Positions 44,371 to 54,596 of a stretch of DNA of 64,000 nt are shown here, piece after piece. The notes under the pieces were generated by a model, which did not search any database, had not been told where the DNA came from, and saw only the letters and a program-made list of their open reading frames with translations. Position 1 is the stretch's first letter; every line of letters begins with the position of its first letter. The stretch comes from Nostoc sp. FACHB-280 (GTDB lineage: Bacteria > Cyanobacteriota > Cyanobacteriia > Cyanobacteriales > Nostocaceae). Made by a program: the position numbers and the translations under genes. The DNA is taken from NCBI RefSeq assembly GCF_014697615.1, contig NZ_JACJSD010000022.1, forward strand, positions 40,896 to 104,895. Direction: 5' to 3'.

Positions 44371-46598
44371 TGAACGAAGACGCTGACCTTAGCCAATTAT
44401 CGTTATTTGATTTGTTCAAAATGGAAGTCACAACTCAGGTTGTGGTGCTGAACAATTGTTTACTGGCGCTGGAAACTAATCCTGATCCTAAATCAGAATT
44501 AGCGGCTTTAATGCGGGCAGCCCATTGTATTAAAGGTGCAGCGAGAATTGTCCAAATTGAGCCAGCCGTCACCTTAGCCCATGTGATGGAAGATTGTTTT
44601 AGTGCGGCACAAGTTGGTAAAGTGAATTTAACCGCAGATGATATTGATGTGTTGTTGCAAGGGGTGGATATGTTGCAAAACATCGCCACTAATGCCGAAC
44701 TACAACAAGGAAATCAACCGCAAATTCAATCTTTGGTAAATGCGATCGCAAATATTTCCACTACTGTGAATATCCCGGCAATTGTCCCAGCCTTAGATAT
44801 TTTACAGCCCCCGCCCCAAAGTGAAGTCCGTCAACCAGAAGCCTTAGTAAGTCCCCAAAATCAAACCGTGCGGGTGAGTACAGATAATCTCAATCGCTTG
44901 ATGGGATTAGCCGGGGAAACCATTGTTAGTAGTAAATGGTTAGAGTCATTTACCGAATCATTTGTCCAAGTCAGAAGCAATCAAATCGAGTTATCGAAAT
45001 TAATAGTTAAATTACAAGAATTAGTTAGCGATCGCCCCTTAGATAAACATCTTCAAGAACATTTAAGTACAGTACATCAAAAAACCAGCGAATGTACTCG
45101 TTTAATTAGCGATCGACAAACCGAGTTAGAATCCTTTTCCCAGCGTTCAGGCAACCTCGCCCATCGTTTGTATCGAGAACTAATTGTGACCCGGATGTGT
45201 CCCTTTACCGAAGGCTGGCAAGGGTTCCCGCGTATGGTACGTGACCTAGCCAGACAGTTGGGTAAGCGCGTGAACCTAGAAATCAAGGGTCAGCATACCT
45301 TGGTAGATCGGGATATTTTAGAACGATTAGAAGCTTGCTTAACGCAAATTCTCCGTAATGCGGTTGATCACGGCATAGAATCTCCCCCAGAACGGATAGC
45401 CCAAGGTAAACCAGAAGCAGGCACAATTGGCATTGAAGTTGTCCATCGGGCGGGGATGTTATTTATCACCATCTCTGATGATGGCCGGGGAATTGATCTG
45501 GAGTTTTTGCGTCAAGAAGTTGTCAAAAAACAACTAGTAAACGCAGATATAGCAATGCAATTAACTGAAGCAGAGTTAATGGAGTTTTTGCTGTTACCAG
45601 GATTTTCCACCACACAAACTATTACCGAAATTTCTGGCCGGGGTGTGGGTTTAGATATTGTCCATAATACAGTACGGGAAGTTGGCGGCACTGTCAGAGC
45701 AGTTTCTCAACCAGGAACAGGCATGAGTTTCTACTTGCAGTTACCCCTAACTCTATCTATTGTGCGTACCTTATTAGTAGAGATTGCCGATGAACCTTAC
45801 GCCTTTGGGTTAACCCGAATTAATCAAGTTTTGATGTTATCGCCATCAGAAATTGCGATGTCAGAAAATCGCCCGTTTTTTTGGCTAAATCATCAGCCTG
45901 TAGAATTGATTTCCGCGCGGCAAGTTTTCGAGTTACCCTTACCTACGGCAAATCCAGATTCATTAGCAGTGGTGGTAATTAGCGATCGCCTCCATCATTA
46001 TGGATTAGTTGTTGACCGCTTTATCGGTGAATACACTTTAGTTGTCCGACCTTTAGATTCCAGGCTGGGGAAAATTCCCAACATTAGCGCCGCCGCCCTC
46101 ATGGATAATGGGAATCCCGTATTGATTATCGATGTCGAAGATTTAGTTCGTTCTATGACCAAGGTGGTTGCTAGTGGTCAACTAAGTCAAGTAAATCAAT
46201 CAACACAGCAGACATTGAGCAGAACTCACAAGCGTATATTAGTTGTAGATGATTCAATTACCGTCCGGGAAATGGAACGCAAGCTTTTAGAAAATCACCA
46301 TTACCAAGTTGATGTCGCCGTCAATGGGATGGATGGTTGGAACGCCCTACGCACTAGTGATTATGATTTAGTCATTACAGATATTGATATGCCCAGGATG
46401 AATGGTTTTGAACTCACCAGCCAAATCAAAACCCATCCCCAGTTAAAAAACATCCCCGTGATTATTGTTTCTTACAAAGACCGCCAAGAAGACCGCATTC
46501 AAGGCTTAGAAGCAGGTGCAGACTACTATCTCACCAAAAGCAGCTTCCATGATGACACTTTATTACAAGCCGTAATTGACCTGATTGGTCAGGGTTAA
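44370..46598 (+). CDS. cheA: Hybrid CheA histidine kinase with receiver (WspE-type)
   Basis: A 742-residue kinase. Hpt domain with phospho-acceptor His52 in MRAAHCIKGAAR; a dimerisation segment from about 165; HATPase about 300-445 with LTQILRNAVDHGIESPPERI, SDDGRGID and GRGVGLDIVHNTVREVGG; a CheW-like domain about 450-590; and a C-terminal receiver (about 620-740) with VVDDSITVRE and LVITDIDMPRMNG. This domain order equals WspE. The receiver fused to the kinase may act as phosphate sink or output. Overlaps the preceding cheW stop by one base and precedes cheB by 74 bases. Confidence 0.95.
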   Translation: MNEDADLSQLSLFDLFKMEVTTQVVVLNNCLLALETNPDPKSELAALMRAAHCIKGAARIVQIEPAVTLAHVMEDCFSAAQVGKVNLTADDIDVLLQGVDMLQNIATNAELQQGNQPQIQSLVNAIANISTTVNIPAIVPALDILQPPPQSEVRQPEALVSPQNQTVRVSTDNLNRLMGLAGETIVSSKWLESFTESFVQVRSNQIELSKLIVKLQELVSDRPLDKHLQEHLSTVHQKTSECTRLISDRQTELESFSQRSGNLAHRLYRELIVTRMCPFTEGWQGFPRMVRDLARQLGKRVNLEIKGQHTLVDRDILERLEACLTQILRNAVDHGIESPPERIAQGKPEAGTIGIEVVHRAGMLFITISDDGRGIDLEFLRQEVVKKQLVNADIAMQLTEAELMEFLLLPGFSTTQTITEISGRGVGLDIVHNTVREVGGTVRAVSQPGTGMSFYLQLPLTLSIVRTLLVEIADEPYAFGLTRINQVLMLSPSEIAMSENRPFFWLNHQPVELISARQVFELPLPTANPDSLAVVVISDRLHHYGLVVDRFIGEYTLVVRPLDSRLGKIPNISAAALMDNGNPVLIIDVEDLVRSMTKVVASGQLSQVNQSTQQTLSRTHKRILVVDDSITVREMERKLLENHHYQVDVAVNGMDGWNALRTSDYDLVITDIDMPRMNGFELTSQIKTHPQLKNIPVIIVSYKDRQEDRIQGLEAGADYYLTKSSFHDDTLLQAVIDLIGQG

Positions 46599-46672
46599 GA
46601 CTTTATGAACAGCATTCACCAACAAGATATGAAAATTTCTTACCCCACTCCCCACTCCCCATTCCCCAGTTT

Positions 46673-47668
46673 ATGAGAATTGCCATTGTCAACGATATGC
46701 GGATGATGGTGGAAGCACTGCGGCGAATATTAGCCACAATCCCGGAGTATGATTTGGCTTGGGTGGCTTACGATGGTGCAGAAGCGGTGAGCAAATGTGC
46801 AGTTGATACTCCTGACTTAATTTTGATGGATGTTTTAATGCCTTGTATGGATGGAGTGGAAGCCACAAGGCAAATTATGAGTCAGTCGCCCTGTGCAATT
46901 ATTATTGTGACTGCGAGTATTAATCGCTATGCGGCTAAAGTCTTGGAAGCAATGCACTATGGTGCTTTAGATGCTATCAATACGCCTGCTGAGGGTAGTA
47001 CAGGACTGTTAAACAAAATTCGTACCATTGCTAAATTAATTGGTAAATCGCCCCAGGTGCGAACAGTCAAAAAACTGCCATCTTTGCCGAACTTATTACC
47101 ACCGCTTATTGTCATTGGTGCTTCTACTGGCGGCCCCCAAACATTGGTGAAGATTTTGGGGCAATTTCCCCAAAATTTTGCAGCTGCTATTGTTATTGTG
47201 CAGCATTTAGATGCTCAATTTGCTCCCGGTTTTGCAGCTTGGTTAAATGAACAAGTTCTCTTACCTGTAGAAATCGCAACTACAGGCTCTAGACCACAAC
47301 CAGGAAAAATTTTTTTAGCTGGGACAAATCATCATTTGGTAATGACGGCTAACCTGAGTTTTGATTATGTGGAACAACCTGCAAATTGCCTTTATCGTCC
47401 ATCTATTGATGTTTTATTTCAAAGTGTGGCAAAACATTGGCTAGAGTCAGGAATTGGGGTGCTACTGACTGGGATGGGACGAGATGGCGCTCAAGGTTTG
47501 AAAGTTCTACGCGATGCAGGTTGGCATACGATCGCCCAAAATCAAGAAACTTGCATTGTTTATGGAATGCCAAAAGCGGCTGTAGAATTAAAAGCGGCTG
47601 TGGAAGTTTTACCAGTTGAGGCGATCGCTTCTGCTTGTACCAAGATATTACGGATATCGGCAAATTAA
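46673..47668 (+). CDS. cheB: CheB methylesterase response regulator (WspF-type)
   Basis: A 331-residue protein. The N-terminal receiver has the phospho-Asp at position 53 (LILMDVLMPCMDG). The C-terminal esterase (about 145-325) has the triad: Ser in IGASTGGPQT, His in VQHLDAQFAPGF and Asp in TGMGRDGAQGL. It removes methyl groups from the receptors, opposing the CheR. Matches WspF in place and architecture. A short poly-C/ACT repeat immediately precedes its ATG. Confidence 0.95.
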   Translation: MRIAIVNDMRMMVEALRRILATIPEYDLAWVAYDGAEAVSKCAVDTPDLILMDVLMPCMDGVEATRQIMSQSPCAIIIVTASINRYAAKVLEAMHYGALDAINTPAEGSTGLLNKIRTIAKLIGKSPQVRTVKKLPSLPNLLPPLIVIGASTGGPQTLVKILGQFPQNFAAAIVIVQHLDAQFAPGFAAWLNEQVLLPVEIATTGSRPQPGKIFLAGTNHHLVMTANLSFDYVEQPANCLYRPSIDVLFQSVAKHWLESGIGVLLTGMGRDGAQGLKVLRDAGWHTIAQNQETCIVYGMPKAAVELKAAVEVLPVEAIASACTKILRISAN

Positions 47669-47917
47669 ACCTCAATCCCATCAATTTAACTATAGTAAAT
47701 CTACTAGATTCTTGAAGAAAGAATACTGAAATTTTTGATTTTTAAGTTGTTTTTGGATCTCTTAACTTTTAAGCTGATTATATCTAAAGTTATATTTACT
47801 TTTGTATACATTAAGTTATAATAAATTTACAAAAAAATAGAATTAATAATTTTTGTTTGACCTCATCATTTGTCGCTACCAAATCAATATTTCTATCTTG
47901 AAATCCAGAGATATCCA

Positions 47918-49255
47918 ATGCTATTACCTAACTTAAATATGCAGTTAGCATCACCAAATTTGCTTAATGAACTGAAATTGCAAACAGAAGATGTCAAAAT
48001 TTTGTTAATTGATGATCAGGCAATATTTGGTGAAGCAATTAATCGGATGATTGCCAAGGAAACAGATATTACTTGCAATTATGTTAGTAATCCTTCACAG
48101 GCTTTGCAAAGTGCGATCGCCCTTGAGCCAACAGTCATTTTGTTAGATTTAATTATGCCAGATATGGATGGCTTAATGCTATTGCGTTGGTTTCGTTCTC
48201 ATCCATCAACGCAGGAAGTTCCCATCATTATGTTATCCAGTAAAGAAGAACCAATACTCAAAGCAGAAGCCTTTGCTGCGGGAGCTAACGACTATTTAAT
48301 TAAGTTACCAGATGCTATAGAATTAATTGCCCGCGTTCGTTATCATTCCAAAGCTTACAATAATTTCAAGGCACTCTCAACTGCCACAGCAACAGCGAAA
48401 TTACAAGCACAAGAACTAGAAAATACACTCCATAAACTGCAAACAACTCAAGTGCAACTTATTCAAACAGAAAAAATGTCTAGTTTAGGCAGAATGGTTG
48501 CAGGTTTAGCACATGAAATTAATAATCCCGTGAGTTTTATTCATGGCAATTTTAATTATCTCAACGAACATATTCATACTATTTTACGACTAGTCGAACT
48601 TTATCAAAAAGAATACCCTGAAGCTGAACAATTGATTCAAGATAAAATTGGTGATATAGACTTAGATTTTATCGTAGAAGACTTTCAAAAAATTCTCTCT
48701 TCTATGAGGGTGGGAACTGACAGAATTAAAGATATTATACTTTCTTTAAGGAACTTTGCTCGCCTTGATCAAGCTGATAGAAAAGCTGTCAATATTCATG
48801 AAGGTATTGAAAGTACATTATCTTTATTAAATCATCGTCTCAAACAAGAAATAGAGATAGTTAAAGAATACTCAACATTACCTCTAGTTGAATGTTATGC
48901 TGCCCAATTAAATCAAGTATTTAGTAATATTATTAATAATGCAATTGATACTTTGTTAGAAAGTAAAAATTCAGAAAATCCAAAGCAAATTATTATTAAA
49001 ACAGAAGCTACAGATACAGAAACTATTAAAGTTAGAATTATCGATAATGGCTCTGGAATAGAACCAGAAATTCAAAGTAAAATATTCGACCCTTTCTTTA
49101 CAACTAAACCTGTGAACAAAGGTACTGGTTTAGGTTTAGCAACCAGCTATCAAATTATCGAAAGTCATCATGGTAATATTTCTGTCAAATCTGAGCCAGA
49201 TAAGGGATCAGAATTTATTATTGAAATTCCAGTCAGATTTAACAATAACAGGTGA
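47918..49255 (+). CDS. Response regulator-histidine kinase hybrid (REC-HisKA-HATPase)
   Basis: About 445 residues: an N-terminal receiver (about 20-135, with VKILLIDDQA and TVILLDLIMPDMDG), a short coiled coil, a HisKA with the H-box SLGRMVAGLAHEINNPVSF, and HATPase ending in FFTTKPVNKGTGLGLATSY. Such receiver-first kinases take a phosphate signal from an upstream system and then autophosphorylate. Its place after cheB is where Wsp has the GGDEF protein WspR. I prefer ATG at 47918; a TTG at 47870 would add 16 residues. It lacks a membrane span. 249 bases separate it from cheB, so it may have its own promoter. Confidence 0.88.
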   Translation: MLLPNLNMQLASPNLLNELKLQTEDVKILLIDDQAIFGEAINRMIAKETDITCNYVSNPSQALQSAIALEPTVILLDLIMPDMDGLMLLRWFRSHPSTQEVPIIMLSSKEEPILKAEAFAAGANDYLIKLPDAIELIARVRYHSKAYNNFKALSTATATAKLQAQELENTLHKLQTTQVQLIQTEKMSSLGRMVAGLAHEINNPVSFIHGNFNYLNEHIHTILRLVELYQKEYPEAEQLIQDKIGDIDLDFIVEDFQKILSSMRVGTDRIKDIILSLRNFARLDQADRKAVNIHEGIESTLSLLNHRLKQEIEIVKEYSTLPLVECYAAQLNQVFSNIINNAIDTLLESKNSENPKQIIIKTEATDTETIKVRIIDNGSGIEPEIQSKIFDPFFTTKPVNKGTGLGLATSYQIIESHHGNISVKSEPDKGSEFIIEIPVRFNNNR

Positions 49256-49331
49256 CAGGTGACAGGTGACAGAAGAGAATATTTAACGGCCGATAAACGC
49301 CAATAAATTAAGGATTTAATTGATGGCATTA

Positions 49332-49359
49332 GTAGAGACGTTACATGTAACGTCTCTAC
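49332..49359. repeat. Perfect 28-base palindrome (GTAGAGACGTTACA family)
   Basis: GTAGAGACGTTACA followed by its exact complement; a further copy of the right arm core (ACGTCTCTAC) occurs at about 49377-49386. It lies between the converging kinase and sufS genes and could terminate transcription; it also looks like a dispersed repeat. Confidence 0.8.
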
Positions 49360-49425
49360 TGCATTCTGTACATACAACGTCTCTACAGTATTCCGTGAAT
49401 ATGTAAACTACTGTATTTTTTGAAA

Positions 49426-50688
49426 CTAACCAAAAATACCAGCAAAAAAGTCAATAGTTTCCTTCAATGCTTTGATGAACACATCAATTTCTGCGCGGGT
49501 ATTGTAGAAAGAAAAACTTACCCTTGCGGTTGCTGGCAAACCTAAATAGCGGTGTAATGGTTGGGTGCAGTGGTGTCCAGAACGGATGGCAACGCCTTCT
49601 TGATCTAATAATGTAGATAAGTCGTTAGCGTGAATATCTCCGGCTGTGAATGCAGCTAAAGCGGCTCTCCCTTCTCCATTTGCATCAGGTTTAGGGCCAT
49701 AGATCCGAATTTGGGGAATTTTCTCTAATTGTTGGAATAAATAAGCGGTTAACTCAGCTTCGTAAGCATGAATTTTATCCATACCAATACTTGATAGATA
49801 GTCTATCGCAGCACCGAGAGCGATCGCTTCCCCAATTGCAGGTGTCCCGGCTTCAAATTTATGGGGTAATTCGGCATAAGTAGAATGATCTAAATATACC
49901 TCGGCAATCATTTCACCACCACCAAAAAATGGTGGCATTGCTTCTAACAATTCCAGCTTGCCATATAAAAAGCCTATACCTGTTGGCGCACACATTTTAT
50001 GTCCCGAAGCTACCAACCAATCACAGCCGATGTCTTGGACATCCACAGGCATATGAGGCACACTTTGACAAGCATCAACTAAGAATTTCGCGCCGTATCT
50101 GTGAGTAATATCAGCAATTTCTTTCACTGGGTTAATACAACCCAAAGTGTTAGAAACATGAACAATTGACACCAGTTTTGTTTTCTCAGAAATCAGTTGT
50201 TTAAACTGTTCCAAATCAAACGTTTCTTCTGGTGTTAAGCCAACAAACTTTAGAACTGCACCCGTTTTTTGCGCCACAAATTGCCAAGGCACAATATTAC
50301 TGTGGTGTTCCATCACCGACAGAATAATTTCATCGCCTGGATGTAAATTATTCATTCCCCAGCTATAAGCAACTAAGTTAATTGCTTCGCTGGCGTTGCG
50401 GGTGTAGACAATTTCTTGACGAGATGCAGCATTAATAAATTTGGCAATTTTATCTCGCGTTGCTTCGTAAGCATCTGTCGCTTTTGCACTCAGGGTATGA
50501 GCGCCACGATGCACATTGGCATTGTACTGCTCATAATAATTTTGTAGAGCATTTAATACCAGCAAAGGTTTTTGCGATGTCGCCGCATTATCGAGATAAA
50601 CCAAGGGTTTACCATTGACTTCCTGATGTAATATCGGGAAGTCAGCGCGGACTTTATCGGCAAGAGTTTTGGTAGCTGTAAAAGTCAT
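49426..50688 (-). CDS. sufS: SufS cysteine desulfurase
   Basis: A 420-residue PLP enzyme that supplies sulfur from cysteine for Fe-S cluster assembly. The PLP-binding lysine is in [18 protein letters not shown]; the catalytic Cys is in [15 protein letters not shown], giving the group II (SufS) loop. The N-terminus [26 protein letters not shown] is typical. Last gene of sufBCDS. No sufE or sufU is next to it, so the sulfur-transfer partner is elsewhere. Regulated with the operon by SufR. Confidence 0.96.
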   Translation of the reverse strand: MTFTATKTLADKVRADFPILHQEVNGKPLVYLDNAATSQKPLLVLNALQNYYEQYNANVHRGAHTLSAKATDAYEATRDKIAKFINAASRQEIVYTRNASEAINLVAYSWGMNNLHPGDEIILSVMEHHSNIVPWQFVAQKTGAVLKFVGLTPEETFDLEQFKQLISEKTKLVSIVHVSNTLGCINPVKEIADITHRYGAKFLVDACQSVPHMPVDVQDIGCDWLVASGHKMCAPTGIGFLYGKLELLEAMPPFFGGGEMIAEVYLDHSTYAELPHKFEAGTPAIGEAIALGAAIDYLSSIGMDKIHAYEAELTAYLFQQLEKIPQIRIYGPKPDANGEGRAALAAFTAGDIHANDLSTLLDQEGVAIRSGHHCTQPLHRYLGLPATARVSFSFYNTRAEIDVFIKALKETIDFFAGIFG

Positions 50689-50722
50689 TGGTAATTAGTC
50701 AATAGTCATTAATTATTAGTCA

Positions 50723-52081
50723 TTAGTCATTAGTCAAAGACTTAAAACTAGTGACGGTGTTTAGCAATATGTCTCTGAGGGAAGCAAGAGGAACTTTGTT
50801 GATGATTTCGGTGGCGAAGGCGTTAATTAATAAATTACGTGCTGCACTTTCATCAATTCCCCGGCTTTGTAAATAGAAGATTTCATCATCTTCTAACTGA
50901 CTCACAGTTGCACCGTGAGCGCATTTAACGTTATCGGCGGTAATTTCTAATTGGGGTTTGGTATCTACTCGCGCCTTGGAGGATAGCAGTAAATTGCGGT
51001 TTAACTGGGCTGCGTCAGTTAACTGGGCTGGTTTAGGTACAAATACTTTACCATTGAAGATTGCATGAGCGCGATCGCCAACAATACATTTGTGCAATTG
51101 TTCACTTTTACCATAAGGATAATTCAGAGCGATCGCACTATGAGTATCCGCCACCTGTTTCCCAGAAATCATCGCCAAACCATTGAGCGTAGTTTCAGTT
51201 TGCTCACCAGTTTGCAAAACCTCTAAATTGTGCCGTGATAACTTTGCCCCTAAACTAAAAGCATTACAGGTATAGCGACTATAACGAGCTTGGTTAACAG
51301 CAGTCTTACCAATGTGAAAAGCCTCAGCACCTTCTCGCTCCAACCGAGTATGGCTCACCGACGCATTCTCACCAACCCAAATTTCTGTAACTGCGTTGGT
51401 AAAGTATACTTTCTTGGCGCTCTCTGCGTCTTGGCGGTTCGTAAACTCTTCTATTACAGTTACCTGCGAACCAGTTTCCGCCACCACCAAACAACGCGGC
51501 TGAGAAATCGTCGCTCTCTCACCAGCAACCGAAATAAACAGCAGATGAATAGGAGTGTCAACCACAACATTTTTACCCACCCATACAACTGCTGCATCAG
51601 TCAAACCAGCAGTATTGAGAGCAGTGAATACCTCCAAAGCGCCCTCAGCTTGAGCGAGGTATTTGCGGATGCGATCGCTTTCAATTGTTAACCCAGTCAA
51701 ATTACCAACTACAATACCATCAGGTAAATTAACAGCAGATAACTCCGGCGCATAAACACCATTAACAAACACCAATCGATTATCAGTTAGAGATGTTAAG
51801 TTTAACCCCTCTAAATTATTAACTGGTTGCGCCTTGCGAAATTCCACACCCCGCAAATCTGACAAATCAGTAAACCGCCATTCTTCCTCGCGGGTGGTAG
51901 GGATAGTTGAGTGACGTACCCAATTTGCAGCTTGTTGGCGTAATTCCTCTAACCCATCAGCTTGAGAAACACTAACTTGATTTAACAACTGGGTTAAATA
52001 ACCATCTCTATCCAACAGAGAAGACACCAAACTGACTGCATCCGAGTTAGGAATAGCACTAGGAGAAACTTGAATAGACAT
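50723..52081 (-). CDS. sufD: SufD, Fe-S assembly scaffold component
   Basis: A 452-residue beta-helical protein with the C-terminal SUF core (about 200-430). It has LSRHNLEVLQTGEQTETTLNG, DTHSAIALNYPYGKSEQLHKC and ITADNVKCAHGATVSQLEDDE. It joins SufB and two SufC to form the scaffold where clusters are built. It starts at ATG 52081, overlapping the sufC stop by one base (TAATG), so translation is coupled. The gap to sufS is 34 bases. Cytoplasmic. Confidence 0.96.
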   Translation of the reverse strand: MSIQVSPSAIPNSDAVSLVSSLLDRDGYLTQLLNQVSVSQADGLEELRQQAANWVRHSTIPTTREEEWRFTDLSDLRGVEFRKAQPVNNLEGLNLTSLTDNRLVFVNGVYAPELSAVNLPDGIVVGNLTGLTIESDRIRKYLAQAEGALEVFTALNTAGLTDAAVVWVGKNVVVDTPIHLLFISVAGERATISQPRCLVVAETGSQVTVIEEFTNRQDAESAKKVYFTNAVTEIWVGENASVSHTRLEREGAEAFHIGKTAVNQARYSRYTCNAFSLGAKLSRHNLEVLQTGEQTETTLNGLAMISGKQVADTHSAIALNYPYGKSEQLHKCIVGDRAHAIFNGKVFVPKPAQLTDAAQLNRNLLLSSKARVDTKPQLEITADNVKCAHGATVSQLEDDEIFYLQSRGIDESAARNLLINAFATEIINKVPLASLRDILLNTVTSFKSLTND

Positions 52082-52869
52082 TACACACCCACCTCAACAG
52101 CGCTTTCCTCCAAAATCCAGTCATAACCGCGCGACTCCAATTCCAGAGCCAATTCCTTACCGCCACTGGTGAGAATTCTGCCCCGCGCCATCACATGAAC
52201 AAAATCCGGCACAATATAATTCAGCAGACGTTGGTAGTGGGTAATCATAATTGTCGCATTTTCAGGACTAGTCAGTTGATTTACCCCATTAGCGACAATC
52301 TTCAGCGCATCAATATCTAAACCAGAGTCTGTTTCATCCAGAATTGCCAACTTTGGTTCTAACAAAGCCATTTGCAGAATTTCATTCCGCTTTTTCTCAC
52401 CGCCAGAAAACCCTTCATTCACACTCCGACTGAGGAAAGCTGCATCCATCTTCACAACTTCCAACTTTTCCTCAATCAAATCATCAAAATCAAACGCGTC
52501 TACCTCTTCCAACCCTTGCGCCTTCCGCCGAGAATTGTAAGCTACCCGCAAGAAATCCAAATTACTCACACCAGGAATCTCTAACGGATATTGAAACGCC
52601 AAAAACACCCCACTTCTAGCGCGTTCTTCCGGCTCCATTTCCAATAAATTCTGCCCTTGGAAAATCACCTCACCGCCAGTCACTGTATACGCCGGATGTC
52701 CCGACAAAACCTTAGATAAAGTACTCTTACCAGAACCATTCGGCCCCATAATCGCATGGATTTCACCAGCGCGAACTTCCAAATTCACACCCTTCAAAAT
52801 CGGCGTACCATCAACCTCAGCCGTCAAATCTTTCACTGACAGCACAACTTCACTATTCTCAATGATCAT
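52081..52869 (-). CDS. sufC: SufC, Fe-S assembly ATPase
   Basis: A 262-residue ABC-type ATPase. Walker A is [18 protein letters not shown], the signature is [13 protein letters not shown], and Walker B is [16 protein letters not shown]; the D-loop and H-switch [18 protein letters not shown] segment are also present. It drives conformational change in the SufBCD scaffold. It is the second gene of the operon, 65 bases after sufB, with a repeat-rich spacer. Overlaps sufD by one base. Confidence 0.97.
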   Translation of the reverse strand: MIIENSEVVLSVKDLTAEVDGTPILKGVNLEVRAGEIHAIMGPNGSGKSTLSKVLSGHPAYTVTGGEVIFQGQNLLEMEPEERARSGVFLAFQYPLEIPGVSNLDFLRVAYNSRRKAQGLEEVDAFDFDDLIEEKLEVVKMDAAFLSRSVNEGFSGGEKKRNEILQMALLEPKLAILDETDSGLDIDALKIVANGVNQLTSPENATIMITHYQRLLNYIVPDFVHVMARGRILTSGGKELALELESRGYDWILEESAVEVGV

Positions 52870-52934
52870 GTTCTCTCTCTCTTCTCTCTCTGCGTAACTT
52901 TGCGCGTACCTCCGCGCCCCTTTGCGTTTAGAAC

Positions 52935-54374
52935 CTAACCCACACTACCCTCTAGTTTCAGACTCAACAACTTATCAGCCTCCACCGCAAACTCCATAGG
53001 TAGCTGATTAAACACATCCTTACAGAAGCCGCTAATCATCATCGAAATCGCATCTTCTGAAGAAATGCCGCGTTGAGCAAAGAAGAATAGCTGATCTTCG
53101 CCAATTTTAGAAGTTGAAGCTTCATGCTCCACTTTCGCAGCTTTATTTTGTACTTGAATATAAGGGAAAGTATTGGCGTGGGCATTATCCCCAATTAACA
53201 TCGAGTCACACTGAGAATAATTTCTCGCACCTTCAGCCTTCGGGTTGATTTTTACCAAACCGCGATAGCTATTACTAGAATTACCTGCGGAGATTCCTTT
53301 AGAAATAATCGTACTGCGAGTATTCTTACCGACGTGAATCATCTTCGTTCCGGTGTCGGCTTGCTGCATATTGTTGGTTAACGCCACCGAGTAAAATTCA
53401 CCCACAGAATTATCGCCAACTAACACACAGCTAGGATACTTCCAAGTAATTGCAGAACCAGTTTCTACCTGAGTCCAGGAAATCTTAGAATTTACGCCTT
53501 GACACAAACCGCGCTTAGTCACGAAATTGTAAATACCACCTTTACCGTTAGCATCGCCAGCGTACCAGTTCTGCACAGTAGAGTATTTAATTTCCGCGTT
53601 ATCTAAAGCCACCAGTTCGACAACTGCGGCGTGGAGTTGGTTGCTGTCATACATTGGCGCGGTGCAACCTTCTAGGTAAGAAACGTAGCTACCTTCTTCA
53701 GCGACAATCAAAGTCCGTTCAAATTGTCCCGTATCACCAGAGTTGATGCGGAAGTAGGTAGACAATTCCATTGGGCATTTCACACCTTTAGGAATGTAGA
53801 CAAAAGAACCATCGCTGAAAACGGCGGCGTTCAATGCAGCAAAATAATTGTCAGCGATGGGAACAACGCTACCCAAATATTTTTTGATTAATTCTGGATG
53901 TTCCCGCAGGGCTTCCGAAATCGAGCAGAAGATAACACCATCTTTCGCTAGTTTTTCTTTGAAGGTAGTAGCGACGGAAACACTATCAAAAATTGCATCT
54001 ACCGCCACGTTTGCGAGGCGCTTTTGTTCAGAAAGGGGAATACCCAGCTTTTCAAAGGTTTCCAGGAGTGTCGGATCTACTTCGTCCAAGCTGTTGAGTT
54101 TTTCTTTCTTTTGCTTGGGGGCAGAGTAGTAAATGATATCCTGATAATTAATTGGTGGATAGTTGACGTTCGGCCATGTTGGTTCGGTCATTTTTAGCCA
54201 CTGGCGATAGGCTCTCAGACGAAATTCCAGCATGAATTCCGGCTCGTTCTTCTTCGCGGAAATCAAGCGGATAACGTCTTCATTGAGTCCACGCGGGATG
54301 GTATCGGCTTCAATTTCGGTGACAAAGCCGTACTTGTAAGGTTGGTTAACTAGGGATTTGACAGTGGCACTCAT
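52935..54374 (-). CDS. sufB: SufB, Fe-S assembly scaffold
   Basis: A 479-residue core scaffold protein. Typical blocks: [49 protein letters not shown], and [21 protein letters not shown]. The C-terminal half has [19 protein letters not shown]. Highly conserved cysteines lie near about residues 256 and 393. First gene of sufBCDS; its 5' region (221 bases to sufR) contains both SufR operators. Required for photosystem I cluster supply in cyanobacteria. Confidence 0.97.
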   Translation of the reverse strand: MSATVKSLVNQPYKYGFVTEIEADTIPRGLNEDVIRLISAKKNEPEFMLEFRLRAYRQWLKMTEPTWPNVNYPPINYQDIIYYSAPKQKKEKLNSLDEVDPTLLETFEKLGIPLSEQKRLANVAVDAIFDSVSVATTFKEKLAKDGVIFCSISEALREHPELIKKYLGSVVPIADNYFAALNAAVFSDGSFVYIPKGVKCPMELSTYFRINSGDTGQFERTLIVAEEGSYVSYLEGCTAPMYDSNQLHAAVVELVALDNAEIKYSTVQNWYAGDANGKGGIYNFVTKRGLCQGVNSKISWTQVETGSAITWKYPSCVLVGDNSVGEFYSVALTNNMQQADTGTKMIHVGKNTRSTIISKGISAGNSSNSYRGLVKINPKAEGARNYSQCDSMLIGDNAHANTFPYIQVQNKAAKVEHEASTSKIGEDQLFFFAQRGISSEDAISMMISGFCKDVFNQLPMEFAVEADKLLSLKLEGSVG

Positions 54375-54500
54375 CTGTAATAATCTCTTGTGTTCCGAGG
54401 GATCTCTTTTAAGGATGGAAGACGGGCTGGGTTTCGCCGATGCCGGTCTTGTTTTACCGAGTGGTTTACACGGCTGTTACAATAAGGATGAAGATTAAAA

Positions 54501-54514
54501 CAACATCCATGTTG
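54501..54514. promoter_or_regulatory. SufR operator 1 (CAAC-N6-GTTG)
   Basis: CAACATCCATGTTG, a perfect inverted repeat extended on both sides (AAACAAC/GTTGTTT). It matches the SufR operator pattern CAAC-N6-GTTG known from Synechocystis. It lies 127 bases upstream of sufB. Confidence 0.9.
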
Positions 54515-54545
54515 TTTAACGTATCTTCATTTTACGCTAGATTAA

Positions 54546-54559
54546 CAACAATGATGTTG
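54546..54559. promoter_or_regulatory. SufR operator 2 (CAAC-N6-GTTG)
   Basis: CAACAATGATGTTG, flanked by TTAA on both sides, 38 bases before the sufR start. Centre-to-centre spacing from operator 1 is 45 bases, so two dimers could bind side by side and autoregulate sufR. Confidence 0.9.
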
Positions 54560-54596
54560 TTAAAGTCAAATTTTCTCAAAAAAATTTAGGACGACG

